Below, piece after piece: positions 12,901-27,900 of a stretch of DNA of 64,000 nt. Under the pieces are notes generated by a model, which searched no databases, was not told where the DNA came from, and saw only the letters and a list, made by a program, of their open reading frames with translations. Each line of letters opens with the position of its first letter. Position 1 is the stretch's first letter. A program made the position numbers and the translations under genes. Source of the stretch: Setaria digitata (Eukaryota; Nematoda; Chromadorea; Rhabditida; Setariidae); assembly GCA_003640385.1 (NCBI GenBank), contig RCAB01000005.1:310001-374000 (forward strand). Direction: 5' to 3'.

Positions 12901-15900
12901 TCTGATTTCGATTTCATCTTTTACAACATAATAATTTCAGATCTTATGCGCTAATTTGAGTTATCCATGAAATAAGGAACAGTCGACCTCAATAACTTCA
13001 TATTTACTCAACTTTCTTCAAACATTTTAAATGAATATGATTCGTAACAAATACTTTTTTGAAACTTACACAGAGTACATCTTTTGACTTTCCATAGCAC
13101 GCTGAAATTCTTTAGGTGATATCCAACCGTCACGATTAGTATCAAAGTCTTGGAATGCTTGAGATGTAGTCAAATCCTTTAGCTTCAAAAACATATCCGA
13201 AAATTTCAATATCATTTCCACATTTTGCTCACTTTCAACTAATGCATCAACCATCTGTTTACCAATAGATCCATTAAGCACATTTCCTTTAAAACCACTG
13301 TTAAAAACATACGAAGATTTTTATAAATGCGGAGAATTTTCGAAAAATCATCGAATTCTTAAAATTTCTCATATAACATAGCATTTCTAAGAAATATTTT
13401 GTCGGTTCTCCAGGAAGATTCCAAAATAATTTTATATTCTCAACTTTTCCTCGCTAAATAAATGGGGCCAACTATTTCTTCATGCCGATATATCATCACT
13501 TCTCTTGTAAAGCTAATACAATGTACCTTCTAGCATGGATAGCATCAAAACAATCATATCCTTCTGCAGATTTAAGAATTCTCTCAATAGCTCCAGTTGC
13601 GTACTGTTTTTATACAGCTTTTCCATCATATGTGCAAATAAAAAGAAGAAACCGTTGATGGCATCCCATAAGCGTGAATTCGCAAGTGTCATTTGATTCC
13701 CAGTACAGGGACCCTAAAATTCATTGGTCATTTTGATAATATTTAACAGTCATTCAAATTACATGCTATACGTCTTTCTTTTCATCGACATATTCATATT
13801 TTGTAGCTCTAATATGTACTTGCAGCAATAATTTCTTTGGAGACCGTCACTTCCAAACCAAATGAAGAAATAGAAAGAAAAGAAAAGAAAAGAAATAAAC
13901 CAATAAATTATACCTGTATACTTTCAGTGAGTGTGTTGAAAACCTGACTGCATACATGAATAGCCCGCAGGAAATACTCTTTCCCACTCTCATCAATCAC
14001 ATCCTTGCTAGAATAATGCCAGTAAAAGTCCATTACTGATTCTTGCAGCCTTAACAAATAATCAACAGTGCAGTTGATCAGATTTACGCTTGTCGTATGC
14101 CCCGGCTGTGTACGAAGGTAATTTTGGAATTCTGAAGAAGAAACAGTTCTAAAGAAACATTATTCGAAGAACCTCATCAGATTGTATGGCATATATTTGC
14201 ACAGGTCAGAATTAAGAGGCCATAACTACATTCACTTCCAATTTTAGAGGTACAAATATGCAGAATATAGATTATTTCTTTCTTATGAACTATGTATTGC
14301 AATCAGTTGTTATCAAAGGCTTGTGAAGTGCTCAGTCACAACCATCACCTAAGTTATGTCCTTCGCAGGTTAGCTGAAGGAATCGAAAAAGACTACATGT
14401 AAATTCTGAATCATTTAGATTTTGGTTTGCACCAGCAGCCAACTCTGCACCCATACCAAGACCTTCAGCCTGCAATTAAATTTTCAAAAGTTTTATGAAT
14501 TTTGTTTGGAATCATTATTTTTGAAATTTAGAATTTAAAAAAAATATATAAGATAATTAGTTTATTAGGAAAAGACAAACCTTGATTTGTCTCTCATACA
14601 TTTCAAGATTCAGAACACTACATTTATTCATCAAACCGGCTAAGGAAGTAAAGAAGCGCACATCTTTTTTCAGTTGCAGATAATCGATCAGCATCTATAA
14701 AACGTAGAAGAAATGCGGCTGAAGGATTTCAACAAGACGAGAAGTTTTCTCGTATCAGACTAACGCTGTATTTCGAGAGTTTCCATCGACTACATTTTTG
14801 CTCAAATAATAGTTATCTCCATCTGAATATGTTTACTGAGGCTTAACCAACTGACTGGAAATGAAATGCTACTAAATATTTTTTTTAGTGTGCTACCTTA
14901 TCGTACCTGAAACAGATAAATGTTTCGGCGGAAGGAATTTCAGCATTTCGAGTTATATTCTTATTCCTCAGAAGATATCGAGTGTCACTAACAATAGCTA
15001 ATCATCCATACACTATACTGCATTCCTGACAATATTAGTTATAGTGTTTACTCAGATGCTATAACTTAAATTTAATAATTTCTGAAAACAGTCTAGAACT
15101 TTTGTAATAGAACCTTCTGAATTTTGTTATTTCCACCGTTGAGAAGATGGATTCCTAGTTGTAGGGCCTCTGCAACCATATCACTTGGTTCACCATTACT
15201 AGCCGACAGATACATGAGGCACATTATTGCTGCACCTCGATCCGCCAAAACTGCTTGCTCTGCTCGAAGTGCTTGTGATATCTCTTCCTTTTGCTGAAAT
15301 TACAAATCCTTTATAATGGGAAAGAGAAAGGGAAAAAGAAGGTAGTTTTTTTAGTCTTTACTAGAGAGTGTTAGCTCTATGAGCAAGAAAGAAGCTTTTA
15401 TTTTAAACTAATTCTAATTCTCTCCTAAATGGTAAATGAAATGAGTTATTGATATCGCCAAGGAAAACTTACGGCTTGGTCAAGTTCACCTTCATCCTCT
15501 CCACCTTCATTCTCATCTTCGATATGCACAGATTTTGACATCACTTGAGCAAAATTTACAAAGAGCGAATCATTTGCAATGGAAATCGTTTGACTTTGCT
15601 CACTTGTTGCTGCACGTTGGAAGCACTGAATTAATTGTCTCAGCGGATCTGGAGGAGCTTGACATCTGTAACTAAGATAATAAAATTAATACCATTGTCG
15701 GGTATTTTTGTGTTTTTTTTTCTAAGCATGTGTTTTTCGCTCAGTTGTATTCTATCAATGACTTCCACTAGAAAAGTTATTGTTGGGATTTTTCTACTAG
15801 TGGTATTATTAAGAAGTCATTTTCTTCCTTCAATAATGAAATGGAAATAAAAGGAAAAAACCAAGAGATTCAATATACTAGCAAATTATAAACCTCTCTT

Positions 15901-18900
15901 CCTTTTCGTCAGTTAACAAGTCTTCATCGCCAGATTTAGCATGTGTTTGTTCTTCTCTTTCATGAGCAAACTGAAACGAATCTCATTTTTGGTAAAAGTA
16001 AGAGATTTTGCTGAATGAAATCTACTGTTAACTTGTTTGTCTACCTCCATAAAATACAAAGTGGTGCAGAACAACCGTCAAAATCAGAACATCGCGATCC
16101 TAATATAGAATAATAAGATTTATAGTCTAGCCTCTGAAACTAAGTCCAGCCATAACCACCACCAGATAGTATTGACATTAGTATAATGTTTTAATCCACG
16201 CCGTTCAATCAATCGACCACTTATTCAATTTTCAATCATCTTCGAAACTATGACATATTTTTTCGAAAGAACTAACTGTGAGCTCTTTGATCAGTGCATC
16301 TTGTCCAACATCTTCCTCTTCCAACCAAAGTTTGTTGAATGCCGGCAAAAAGAAATTGATAGCTCGATGTCTGAAAGTTGTAAGTTGTTTTAGCACAATG
16401 CTACAAATCCCAAATGCTTTACCAATTTTTAGATTTTTGAATGGTTCAGATGCGATAAACTCAGTCTTAAAAGAACAAGAATGAAAATTGCAAAAAAAGC
16501 TTATGCCTGAAGCAATGTTCTCAACTTCTAAATCAAACCACATTTTCTTCAGAAAGTCGAGTCGCATCATATACGAATTCTGCGTAAGCTTTTATAATAA
16601 CTTTTGCAATGAAATTCTAAATTCCAAAAGGATCAGAAAAAACTCTTCTGGAGATGAAGGAGGAAATTAAAATTTTCAGATGAAAAATTCAGTGAAAAAA
16701 ATACAAAAATATCCCAAACTGTTACAAAACGAACAACACTACAAACTAATCAACAGTTCATGCAATTCTAAGAAACAAATAAGATAGAAATAGCTTCAAG
16801 GTTTGTTTGTTTCTATTAATTCATGAAGTTACATACAAAAATATTATTGCTTTCGACAGAACTCCTGGCTTTTCACAGAATTCCGGATGAACTTAATATT
16901 AAAATTTTCGGACAAACAAAACTATCAATAAGCAAATAAACCAAATGAGAAAAAAATGCAAACAAGCAAATAAAAAGACTAAATAATTGAATACTAATAA
17001 CATTATTTTACATCTATGAGTAGGTTTAACAGAATTAAAAAAACGAGAACGAAAGAGTTTTGAAGCGCTATCCGACTAATAACGAAATCGACTGACTCAT
17101 GAAACTTTGGTCATTATTATCTTGGATGTTTCTTAAGAACCACAGTTAGCAAATCAAAATGAAGATAGCATCTCAAACTTCTCAAGAAACATAAGCAACA
17201 GCCAAGAAACTGAAGTACCATCGAGTATTGCTATAAACTTCAGAACAATTATGGTGATTGCTCATCAAGAGCAGCTCCATTTACACACGTGAGGGAGAAA
17301 AATTATTCCAAAAAAAGTTTTTTTTTTTTGGGGAGGGGGGAAGAAAACAAAAGAGAAAAAAAACGACCGCTCTGTCGGATTAGCCTAAATCGCAACTTAG
17401 ATTGAAAGGCATTCGTGGAAAGGCAAATCACTGCAGATGAAATTTTCCAAGAAAATAACGATTACTTGTTATTTGTTATGAGCGTATTCTTATCCGATCT
17501 TTAGATATCATTGAAAAATTAGCGCTTACATTTCCATTCGATATAGATGACTTGCCGTTATCAGACTGATTGCCATTCGTCTTCGTTGTAATGTTAGAAT
17601 TTGCTCCCACCGATTTTCCTTTTTAAACTTACTGGTTTCCTGAGGTAAAACAACGACATATTGAGCACAACAAAAAAAAGTTGCAGTTCCAAGGAAGTGA
17701 TTTAGAAATAAGCTGTTGACTGCTGCTACAGGTAAATCGAAAAGGACAAATCTTTCATACCTCTCATACCAAGCGTAATCAGTTGATAAAACACATTTGC
17801 CTGACTTTATTTCCTGTCTAGTTCTGCGATGCTAACTTAATTTACACTGGTAAAATTGTTCAAAAAAAAAATAAGAAATAATTCTGTCCACTGAAATGCC
17901 ATCCTTCAAATAACTTTTGCAAAAATGTTTATATGTGATAAACACATGCAATAAACCGACGGTCATGCATAAAAAACTGTAATTATTTTCAGTAACTTTA
18001 CAACGCCAATTTGTTAATTAACCAATAGCACATTATTTCCTTATCTGTAAGGTATCTGATAAAAGCGATGGGCAAAATTCTACACTATTCTTGCACTGCA
18101 AACTATTTCATGCATCATGCAAAAAAATTTTGATAACTTATTTTTACCTTAAAACTTCAAAAGAAAATCAATAAAAATAAAAGATATAGTAACAAGTTAA
18201 AAAGAAAATTGCGATTTAAATCTGTCTTAGCATAAAATTTCAGCTAATGCTGTTTAAGAATAAGGTTTTTATGCAAAGCACAAAACAAAAACATCTATAT
18301 TTCAACTTAAATACACGTAAGGAAATATACTGAACGCCTTCAAGTTTTTAGAAATCAGGAAAAAATACTGCAACCGAGTTTCTCAAAGAAGAATTTGCAG
18401 AGATAGATTACAGACACAACTAAATGTACGATTTCTGTACTAGATATTTGTGATAAGGAAAAAAAAAACATATATTTAGATACATTAGTGATATAATACC
18501 TCGGAATTCCATAAAGTGGAATCATCCTGAAACAAGCAACGACAGCCCTTTTGCGTTGACTTGATATCATCGTCTTCCAAGCGTTAACCATCGAACCTTG
18601 CGGATGTTCTGTCTAAAAAGAATACATACCATCTGCTTCTGATAAAAGCAGCAGTGGTAAAGATTCCCATGAAGAAAAAAAAAAAGCAAATTTGATTCAG
18701 CATTAACGCTAAAATCTGAAGGTGAACAATCGAGAAGCTAAGCACTCTGCCTGTTTCCTTACTACAGTTGTATCTCGTAATTTTCGTGCTAGAATTTAAC
18801 TAACAAAGATCCAGAGATAGTTTCTTAATCATTTTAAGCTATGGTACTAAATTTAATGAAATAAGTTTAAAAATAAGAGGCTAGAACCTATCATTCCATA

Positions 18901-21900
18901 GTAAGCGAAGTCTGCGTGATTACTGGCAAATAAGAATTAACTGATGTTTTGTTTTCAAAAATTGCCTTTCTGTAATCAAATTTTTGAAAAGCTTTGCATA
19001 CAACGAACCAATGGAAGAATGTCAAATATGTCAAAGTTTTTCAGACAGAAAAAAAGCACAGGAAATAGAACAAATCCATTCAGCACAAAAATAGCCCAAT
19101 TAAACCAAAAGCAAGAGATCGAAAAAATAATAAATATTTTCATCGCAAACATTCATGCGACTGTTAAAATATTAAAAAACTATTTCAACAAGAGAGCAAG
19201 AAAAAGAATTACAGTATTTTACGAAGAAATTCTCACTGGAAATTATTACAACAAGAATATCTAAAGCCAAAAGCATATAGTTAGATTTCATTTCCTGATT
19301 CCGAAATAATACGTGCGTTATGCGTAGAATAATAACTATTACATTCCTGGTGAAACATCAGTTACTCACTGGTAATTTTGATATATATCCTCCAAATAAT
19401 TTTTATGTACGCAAAACAATAATTGAAATGAAGTCGAAATTTGAGTAACGATAAGTGTGAAGCGGCATTTGGGAGCCGATCTTACAGAGTTCTAAAAGTT
19501 TTCTGGGTTTCGGCCAGCAGAAACTTAGTTGCTGCTGTATTCATAAAATCAGATGAAAAAGAATAACACTCTAGTTTTACTTCTAAAGTTAATGCAGTCT
19601 GTAAAAAGTTAGAAAAAAAAAAGGTGCAACTAATGTGTTATGAGTTTTTACTGATCAATTCACTTCTATTAACGAGGCAAATTGAATATTTGTGTATAAG
19701 AATCTTTTTTCTCCACGCGTCGATATTTCTACCCTGCTGTAAAAGTTCTGCAAGGGAAAAAAGTGAGTGGGAGGAGTTAATTGATAAAAATTATTTAAAT
19801 TTAAGGAAATGAAAAAAATGGAATAGAAAGGAAGAAAATTGTTTTCTTCTCACTGAAAGGGGATATTTCTTTTGTTAGTATTAACTCACCCATTTCATCC
19901 TTTGATGAATCCTTACACGTGTCGCCTATAAATATAACTGACAAACAAACATTTCCAAGTTTAAGAAGAATTCATATGAAGTTCTTTTCTCAAAGATTTT
20001 TTTTTATTAAAGATAATAGCAGATTGGTAGAAGGTTGTAGTTTATCATATATCTAAGCATTTAGCAAATATGAAACATAACCAATTCAAAAACAAATTTG
20101 GCAAACGCAGAAATAAAAAGCGAAAAAAGAATTTGATTTGTGAAATATAAATGGTCAGACTCACTACCCTAGTCACTTTCAAAGTATCGTTTAAAGATAT
20201 TTTTTTTCAATCTTTTAAGAACATTGTTACCTTAGACAGCATTAGAATTGCTATTTCAAAGCTGCGAAAATAACTAATGCTGAGAATGTGACGTTATTTG
20301 TAATACAAGCAAAAGGTCCATAAATTTTTACTAATGAGAAAAAATAGAGGATAATACTGAGAACTAGGATAATGGAGAATAATACTACGAATTTTATCTA
20401 CAAAATCAATTTCTGGTTAAAGTAAGAACGATCATGTGTATAAATCAAACTTCTAGATCGACTATGAATTGTTAGAGCTCTCGTGCCATTTTAAGTATAT
20501 TCTAATATGCGACGAAGCACAAGTGATGCCGATTTTCGTAACTATTAGAATGAAACATGTGCAGGTTTATTTTATTTGAACCATAGACATTAATTATGTC
20601 TGATATAATTATTTTAAGTTTGGTGGTCCATCAAGTAAAGAAGCCATAAAAAGGTGAAGGAAAAAGCTAATGGTAGATAAAAAAACGTCTTGATTACTAC
20701 TCCGAAAGCAACTCTCTTTTCCAGAGGAAAGTAGGATGTGAAGTTTAGAAAGATCTGTGTCCAGTTTTAACTGTAAATCCTCAGAGTGAGTAACACCATT
20801 TGCATCACTTTTGCTCCGAGCACGTCAAAGGTTATATTGCATCAGTAATGTGATTTATCCATACGGCAAACAAAAGAGTGCCTTAGCTCAATTTATTCAA
20901 AAACTGCGTTAATTTATTTCAATTTTGTTAATTAAACGTTTTTTCTTTTGATTCATATATGAAGCAGAAATAACTTACAACATGCAAGATAGAGACGACT
21001 TGACCCATACTTGTTATTTTTTCCACTACCTCATCTTGCGTCATCACATCTTTATTACGCATTTGAGATTTGCCAATTTTGCGGTAGAGATTTAACTGCC
21101 AAGCGTTCTTATCTGTGGGATCTGTCTGAAATGACTAAGATACCAGTGAATTCCAAAAATAATTTTATTTTTTGGTCCCCCATCCAGCAATGTGGAATGT
21201 ATTATAAAAATATGATGATACAACTGTTATGATTAATAACTACAGTTAACTTTCTAAAAACCAACCTTAGCTGGTATATCAAGGAGAGAACGAACAAATT
21301 CACGTATTTTATCCTCCGGCTCTTTGGCTAAAAATTTCTCCTTCGCTTGTTGCACGATGTCCAGCTCACGACCACCAAATACATTTAAACCAACTGGTAA
21401 TAACCGTTTCAAACAGGCTATTACAATTGAACTCGCATGTTTGTCCTTACGCATCTGAATAAAAACTTTAATATTAAGTTCTGTTCAGGAACAAATCAAT
21501 TTACTCAAACTTCAACTTTCATTTATAATCAATTCAATTACCTGTCCTTCACGTCGTTTTTTCTTACGCTCTGCAATAGCTGCTTTACCAGTTTTCATTT
21601 CACCAGTACCAACAGCTACCGATTCATCTTCATACTGAGCCATAAAATTTAGCTCTTCACGTTTAAAATGTTGTGAGAGGGACCAGATCTAAAATACTTC
21701 ATAAAAAGATAAAAATGCGTTTCTTTACCACTTGCAATAAAAGAATTGGTCGAGTCATACAGCTCTACTCTTCTATACAGCTTCCTCAAGAAAAAGTTCA
21801 ACTTTCTAATTCAAAAACCCTCAAATCACGCAGAATCTAAGTATACCTTGAAAATGACGGCAACATTTTCATAAATGCCATCTGTTTCCCAAGATGGTGC

Positions 21901-24900
21901 TTTTAACCACTGTGCCCGATGTAGGTCAGTATATTTCATCAGAATTGGAAAATAAGCATATACATCACGCACAAGACGCGCATTATCCTGAAAACTCTTT
22001 GAAGTAATTCAGAGTTGGAAAGAAAAATTAGCATACCGTCATACACATCGTGCTTTATGCCATGTATAGCAATACACAGTTCCACGTCTGTCGTAATTAT
22101 CAAATTACTTCCAGGTTATGGCCGGTCATTATTAAAAAAAAAAAAAACCATTTTATGCTTACCTCAGCAACTGTTCCTTCATCAGCATCATCGGGATGCG
22201 TGCGTGTATGTTCCTCTTCCTTGTATGCTTTTTCAGCTAAACGCCGTAAACGTTCCGCTACTGGAAGTATGTAATCCTTCACTGCATCAAAACTTACGTA
22301 TGGGATAATTTGAACAGAAAAAAAATTAATTCGGCAAAGCCAAGAAGAATTTTCAACACCAATATGATTACGAATCATCTGCAGAAGTGAGCGGAAGATT
22401 CGGTTGATATGTTCGCTGCTAACATCCGTAACCGCAACACTGAAATCGTAGTTCTTTTACAGAAATGACAGCAATGAAGTGAAAGATTCCAGTTTTTTAT
22501 CAGAAAAATAGAAAAAAATGTAATTGGGAGTAGCTAAATAAGATGGTCTGATTAATTTTATACTAGAAACTACAATTTTTGGAACTACATTTCAGTTTCA
22601 AGCACAAACGGATTGTCTGACAGTAAACACCATGAGATTCAATTAGGTGATTTACAACTTTTGAAACTGAAAAAAGCCCATAGCTACATTTACAGTCTCT
22701 CATTCAGATGGTATTGATTTAAGATTAAATTTTAAGCTTGAATCAGATAGAGTTTACGCGGATCGATTATTACTGTCGGGTCCTAATTGCCACCAATAAG
22801 TTAAGTATGAGCAGATAAGTGGTAAATCAACATCATAAATAACCGGTTGATCGCGATACATGACACCTGATTGTCCTACTTGTTCTACATCCGTTAACAG
22901 CTTATCCAGTTGTGGAAGATGTACTAATAAATTTTGCAACATTTCTGAAAGATTAAAACTATTAGTTAATTATCCCTTGATTGCATGTTAGTAATTTATT
23001 CAAGGGCCAGCAAATTTAGTAAAAAAAAAAAGAAAGAAACTATTAGTAAATACTGAAGAAAATACATAGATGTAGTCGAAACCATCCCTGATAACTATAA
23101 GCATTTTATGCCATATAATCATGCAGAACTTTCTTAGCCTTTCACTTCAAATTGACGAACCTTGTACTTGTACGGATTGATCTTGTGTCTTGGCTAACAA
23201 TGAATATTTATTATTTTTATTAAATTTATCTTCCAGAAAGGCTACAGGGAAGCAACCAGCAAATGCTGCAAGACATTGGCCAAGAGCTGGACGATGTCTA
23301 AAATAATATTAATACAGTCACGGAAGAAAAAAAAAAAAACAGTGTATTCGAATATTTTTGAAGCGGTTCTCTGTTATATGCGAAAAAAATCAGAATGAAT
23401 CAGGCTTTAAAAACTTTCCATTCTCTTTCCCTCTCTACACGTGTTCAGAAAATCAAATAATTCAATAACTTAAAACAACACATACTTATCCATTTCATAA
23501 GCAATTGATTTCCTTTGTGAAGTTGTTACTGCCAAACTATTCATGAGATATGCGCTATCCAGGATTTTATAGCATGCGGCCTGGATCTCATCTACTGAAA
23601 AACAACTTAAAGTCGCAAAGCCACAATTGACTAGGATTCCTGAAAACATCAGTCATGGCTAGAACTTTTGAAATCAGAGCTTTTGACTGAAAGCTTTTAA
23701 ACTGTCCATTTCATTGTTTTTGATAAATACAAACTAACATAGCAAATCATTGCCAAAATGATTTAAAGCCAAATGTGCAAACATCGTCGTCAACACGGGA
23801 ATAATCATTTGATTAGCGAATTCCAGTGATACCCATGATTTTAAATTTCGACCTCGCAATAACGAGTACTGTCCACCATTTCGAAGTTCCTCGACAGCAA
23901 AAAATAAGTCATCCGCACAGTTATTGAAAAATGTTAACAAACCAGTACGTACAATGTCTGAATTTATTTTTACTAGTGTCCTGAAAGAAAATTTAACATA
24001 AACTAATAAGAAATTTGAAAATTCAGATCAAATACATTATTGGAGTGCTAAGCAGAACTAAAATGCTGAAATTTTTCTGAAACACATACTTCAAGTCGAG
24101 TGCTTGCGTAAGTCCTTGCAGACATCGTACAGTTATTTTTGCAACGCTTCCGAAAGCATGATTCTTAATACGAAGTAGTGATGCCAATCGACAGAATAAG
24201 CTATTATAGCAAAGATTAGAACAATTTAAAATTTTAGTAGGATAGAAATCTCGAAATTTTAAAAAAAGGAAGAGTCTGGGACCCACATTTCTATAAATTC
24301 CGAAATTCAGCGTCATAACATTCAATAATGTAAAAACAGAGGTACTCAAAAATAAACAAATTATAATGAAATACTCAGAAAATCAAAATTTAATATAATA
24401 GATAGAATTTTAATTCAAGAACTAACTTTGCTACCATTTCCTTTTCCTTGTCAGAAGCCATTCCAGTTTGTACAATGCTACTGGCTAGGAAGTAATTCTT
24501 ATGCGCATTAAAATACGCATGCATCAATGGTAATACAACCTTAAATTTGCAAAAATTTACTTGAAGTTACTCTCGGCAGAAAGCTGAAGAACTAAAAAAT
24601 CTAGAAATGTGAAACGCATTTACCTTTTCAAAGAACTTCACATCCTGTCCTTCCTTTTTAAAACTATTCTGTCGAGTCAGTTCCTGACTCGGCTTGATTG
24701 TCTTCATTTTTGAGGATGCTTGTTCTAGATATTGGATCAGTTTCTTCAACAAATTATATGCAAATCGTTTCTCCACCGAACTTCGTTCACTTTCACTTTT
24801 GATACGTTCCGCAGATGGCTCCGCTTTGCCCGAGCTACAATTCATACTAACTTTTAAATAGCCTAAATAAGCCAATATCCTTTTACTAAAAGAATTTTGT

Positions 24901-27900
24901 ATTTACCCGATCAATTAAAAAAAAAAAAGGATATATTTACCTCCAAACGCGATATCCGTGATACTGAAGAAATTTCAAAATTTCTGCGGCTCGAAATCGA
25001 TCTTTGCGGCGTTCAAAATCAGTCAACAATTCCCACGGCACAAGTTGTGGAGGCATAGTGCCTCCTCTAGCTAAATCCACAAATACCTATAAAAAATGCG
25101 AATGTTATGTACTCATTAGAATGGAAGGCAAAATAAGCCACAGGAGCTATAAGGACATAATGATTTTTTTGTACAGCTACATAATATTTAACATTTAAAA
25201 AATATTAAGTATAACATGAAAACCAACCTTTTTAGCCCAAATTTTGTGGGACTCTTCAGCCATCTTCTCAGCAATGCCCATCATATCTTTCTCTAATGTC
25301 ATGTTTGATAAATCCACCGGTTTAGGATTGAAATTTTCAACTACAAATTATAATAAATCTTGTTATCCGAGTTTCCGAATTCACTTGTTTAATTTTTCTG
25401 AGGCTTTTGTTCAGAATCATGTTGAATGTGGGGATCTCGAAATAAAACAGTAATATTGGTTTCACGGAAACTCTAAAGACTTGGATGATAAATAAGCAAT
25501 ATTTAATGCTTGCATTAAAAGAACTCATCATGTGATTGTCCTGATATTTCGCTGCTCTGTTTTAAGGTTTCTTCCCGGAAATTTCTTCATGAAATCTAAT
25601 TCGCTAACTTAAATCAAAAATAACAAACTTGAAGTATTTAACGAAGCACTGCTTTGAACAGCTTTGTCGGCTGCATCATGATCCATAAGTTCAATCGAGT
25701 AATTCCATACCAATAAAGCACGTAAACATTCTGCGCAACGTTCTTGATAGAAATTTTTTTCCTGTGAAATTAGATCAGAATTTTAATTTTTCTTAAGCTT
25801 TGAACCGTTCAAAATTTTTTTCTTAAAGAACACTATTCCCATTGCATCCAAAATGAAGGTACTTCTTTTTCCTTCTTTTCTTTAGTCTGTATTCACATAC
25901 TGCTTTTATAGAAAAAAATGAAAAACAAGACATGCAATGAACTTACAAACTCAGGTAAAAGTGCAAAAGGCTTTAATCTCGGATGCGTTAGAGCTTGGCG
26001 AGAATATAGCTCACCATAATTCCAACCCTTTTCGATCTGCAGAGAAAAAATATTCTACATTACATTGCATGGTTATGGCAAAAATCTTGCCCAGACTTTG
26101 CAATTTCAACCTGCCATTAATAACTTGAGTGATTAAAATAAACCTATTCATATGACATATTTAAAAATGGCCATCTATCAATTTCCACATTCTTCATATT
26201 GGTGTTATGCAATAAAATGCATTACTTCAAATTGTGAAAAAACTCCAACTTTATTTTCCTTACCTTCCTGCTAGCCCAGGAGTCATGAAAATGTTCCGCA
26301 AATTTGGCGATCACCGATTCCAAATCATCATCAAAGTGAATTTCACTGGCATCAATGGGGTCCGGATTCCAGATCCCGTGATCTTTTGATTTCTGGATCT
26401 TATCTGTCTCGTCACCAGTTGAGGTCAATGTATAATCAGGTGATATTGCTGAGCCTGTTATTCATTTTATGCTTTTATTAGAATATTTTAAATATTGCTA
26501 AATTCTTGCAGATCACTTTTGCATACGAAAGAAATGACGCTGAGGAAGATGACAAAAGAAGGAAAAACAGGTAAGACAAATGAAAAGTAAAATTCCATTT
26601 TCATATTTATTCATCATAATGAAATCAAAAACATACCAATAGCCGTAAGACATGGAAGAGCTTTGCCAAACAGTTCAGGATCATACTGTCTACTGCCAAG
26701 AGAATCAAATATAGCGTAGAATAGCAACATCGATAATCTTTTCTCGACTTCGGAAGCCATTCCGTAAGCATTACCTAACCCGTAATATTTCGTACAACGT
26801 TCATAATGAAGTGTTAGAATCTACAAAATAATTAATCCTGATTAGATCTATCAAAGAGAACTTTATATATTACAACACAAGAAAAATAATTCTAAGCAAC
26901 ACTTGTAGTAGTATTAATATTTATTTGATAGTTAAGGCCAATGTAATATTAAGATTTTAAACATACTCACTCTTAAAGGAACTACAAGATTTTCATCCAT
27001 TTCCTGAATATCAGTTATAACCTTGCGCATCAATTTTACCATCATTGCTGGAGGAAGTTCATGAGTGATAGCAACCAGGAAGTCTGATACGGCATCACGC
27101 TGATTTTTCGTTAACGATCGCAAACGGTTCATGCTGTAGACCTAAATAAAATAGGAGGAGGTAGCTGGAAGAAAAATAAATTACCATAACCACTAATTAG
27201 AAATAATTTACTGGAAAAACATTTTTAATAATGTATTAAAACATTTACAGAAAATTCCAGCTCTATTGCGAGTAATGAAATTTCTAAGTAAAAAAGTAAT
27301 TTAATTGATTAACAACCGTATGGAGCGTAGTATCGAGAAGGGCAGCGTGATGTTCGGCATCAGCGAAGTAATATGAATGATTTGTAAGTAAAGGTAGCAC
27401 AGCGTTACACAAGTAACGATTCAGGGCTAACGCTGTATCACTTTCCACCGAGCACGGCTGCAATATTTATTGATAGTGAATAATTTCAATTAAATTAAAT
27501 GAGGAGGAAATTAGAAAACGATTCTGGGAAATTTAAGTTGTCATTTTGTAAAAGTTTACATTTCTCAGCACAGAAGATAAAGACAAATAGTGAAGGATTC
27601 CGGCAAAATATTATGTGTTTCACAAGAGAGAAGAAAAAAATTTCACAAGAATATATCCTAAACTTAAAAAATTAGATAACCTCATCAAAATAATTTATCC
27701 ACTGATAAGAAAACAGTACAAGTCCGCTACAAATTTTAAAAACCTTCTGCACGGATTCTCTTTTCGGACAGCATTTCAGTACAAACTAACCGAATCCATC
27801 ATTGTGGCAGCTCGAAGATCAGGCAGGAAACTTTTTTCTAAGAAATGGAAAAGCATTTCTTGTGAATCAATACCATAGACACGGTCCAGGAATAGGAGAA

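Noticed and set aside
17526..17620. Ser/Asn-rich segment in a long unc-68 intron ending at AAT|GTAAGC, considered as a cassette exon
   Set aside because: The acceptor lacks a pyrimidine tract and the required phase does not match the phase-2 junction between the exons at 18500 and 16370.
18944..19264. 106-codon plus-strand open frame within an unc-68 intron, considered as a nested gene
   Set aside because: Lys/Asn/Ile-rich composition typical of AT-rich non-coding sequence, with no domain and no clear start context.
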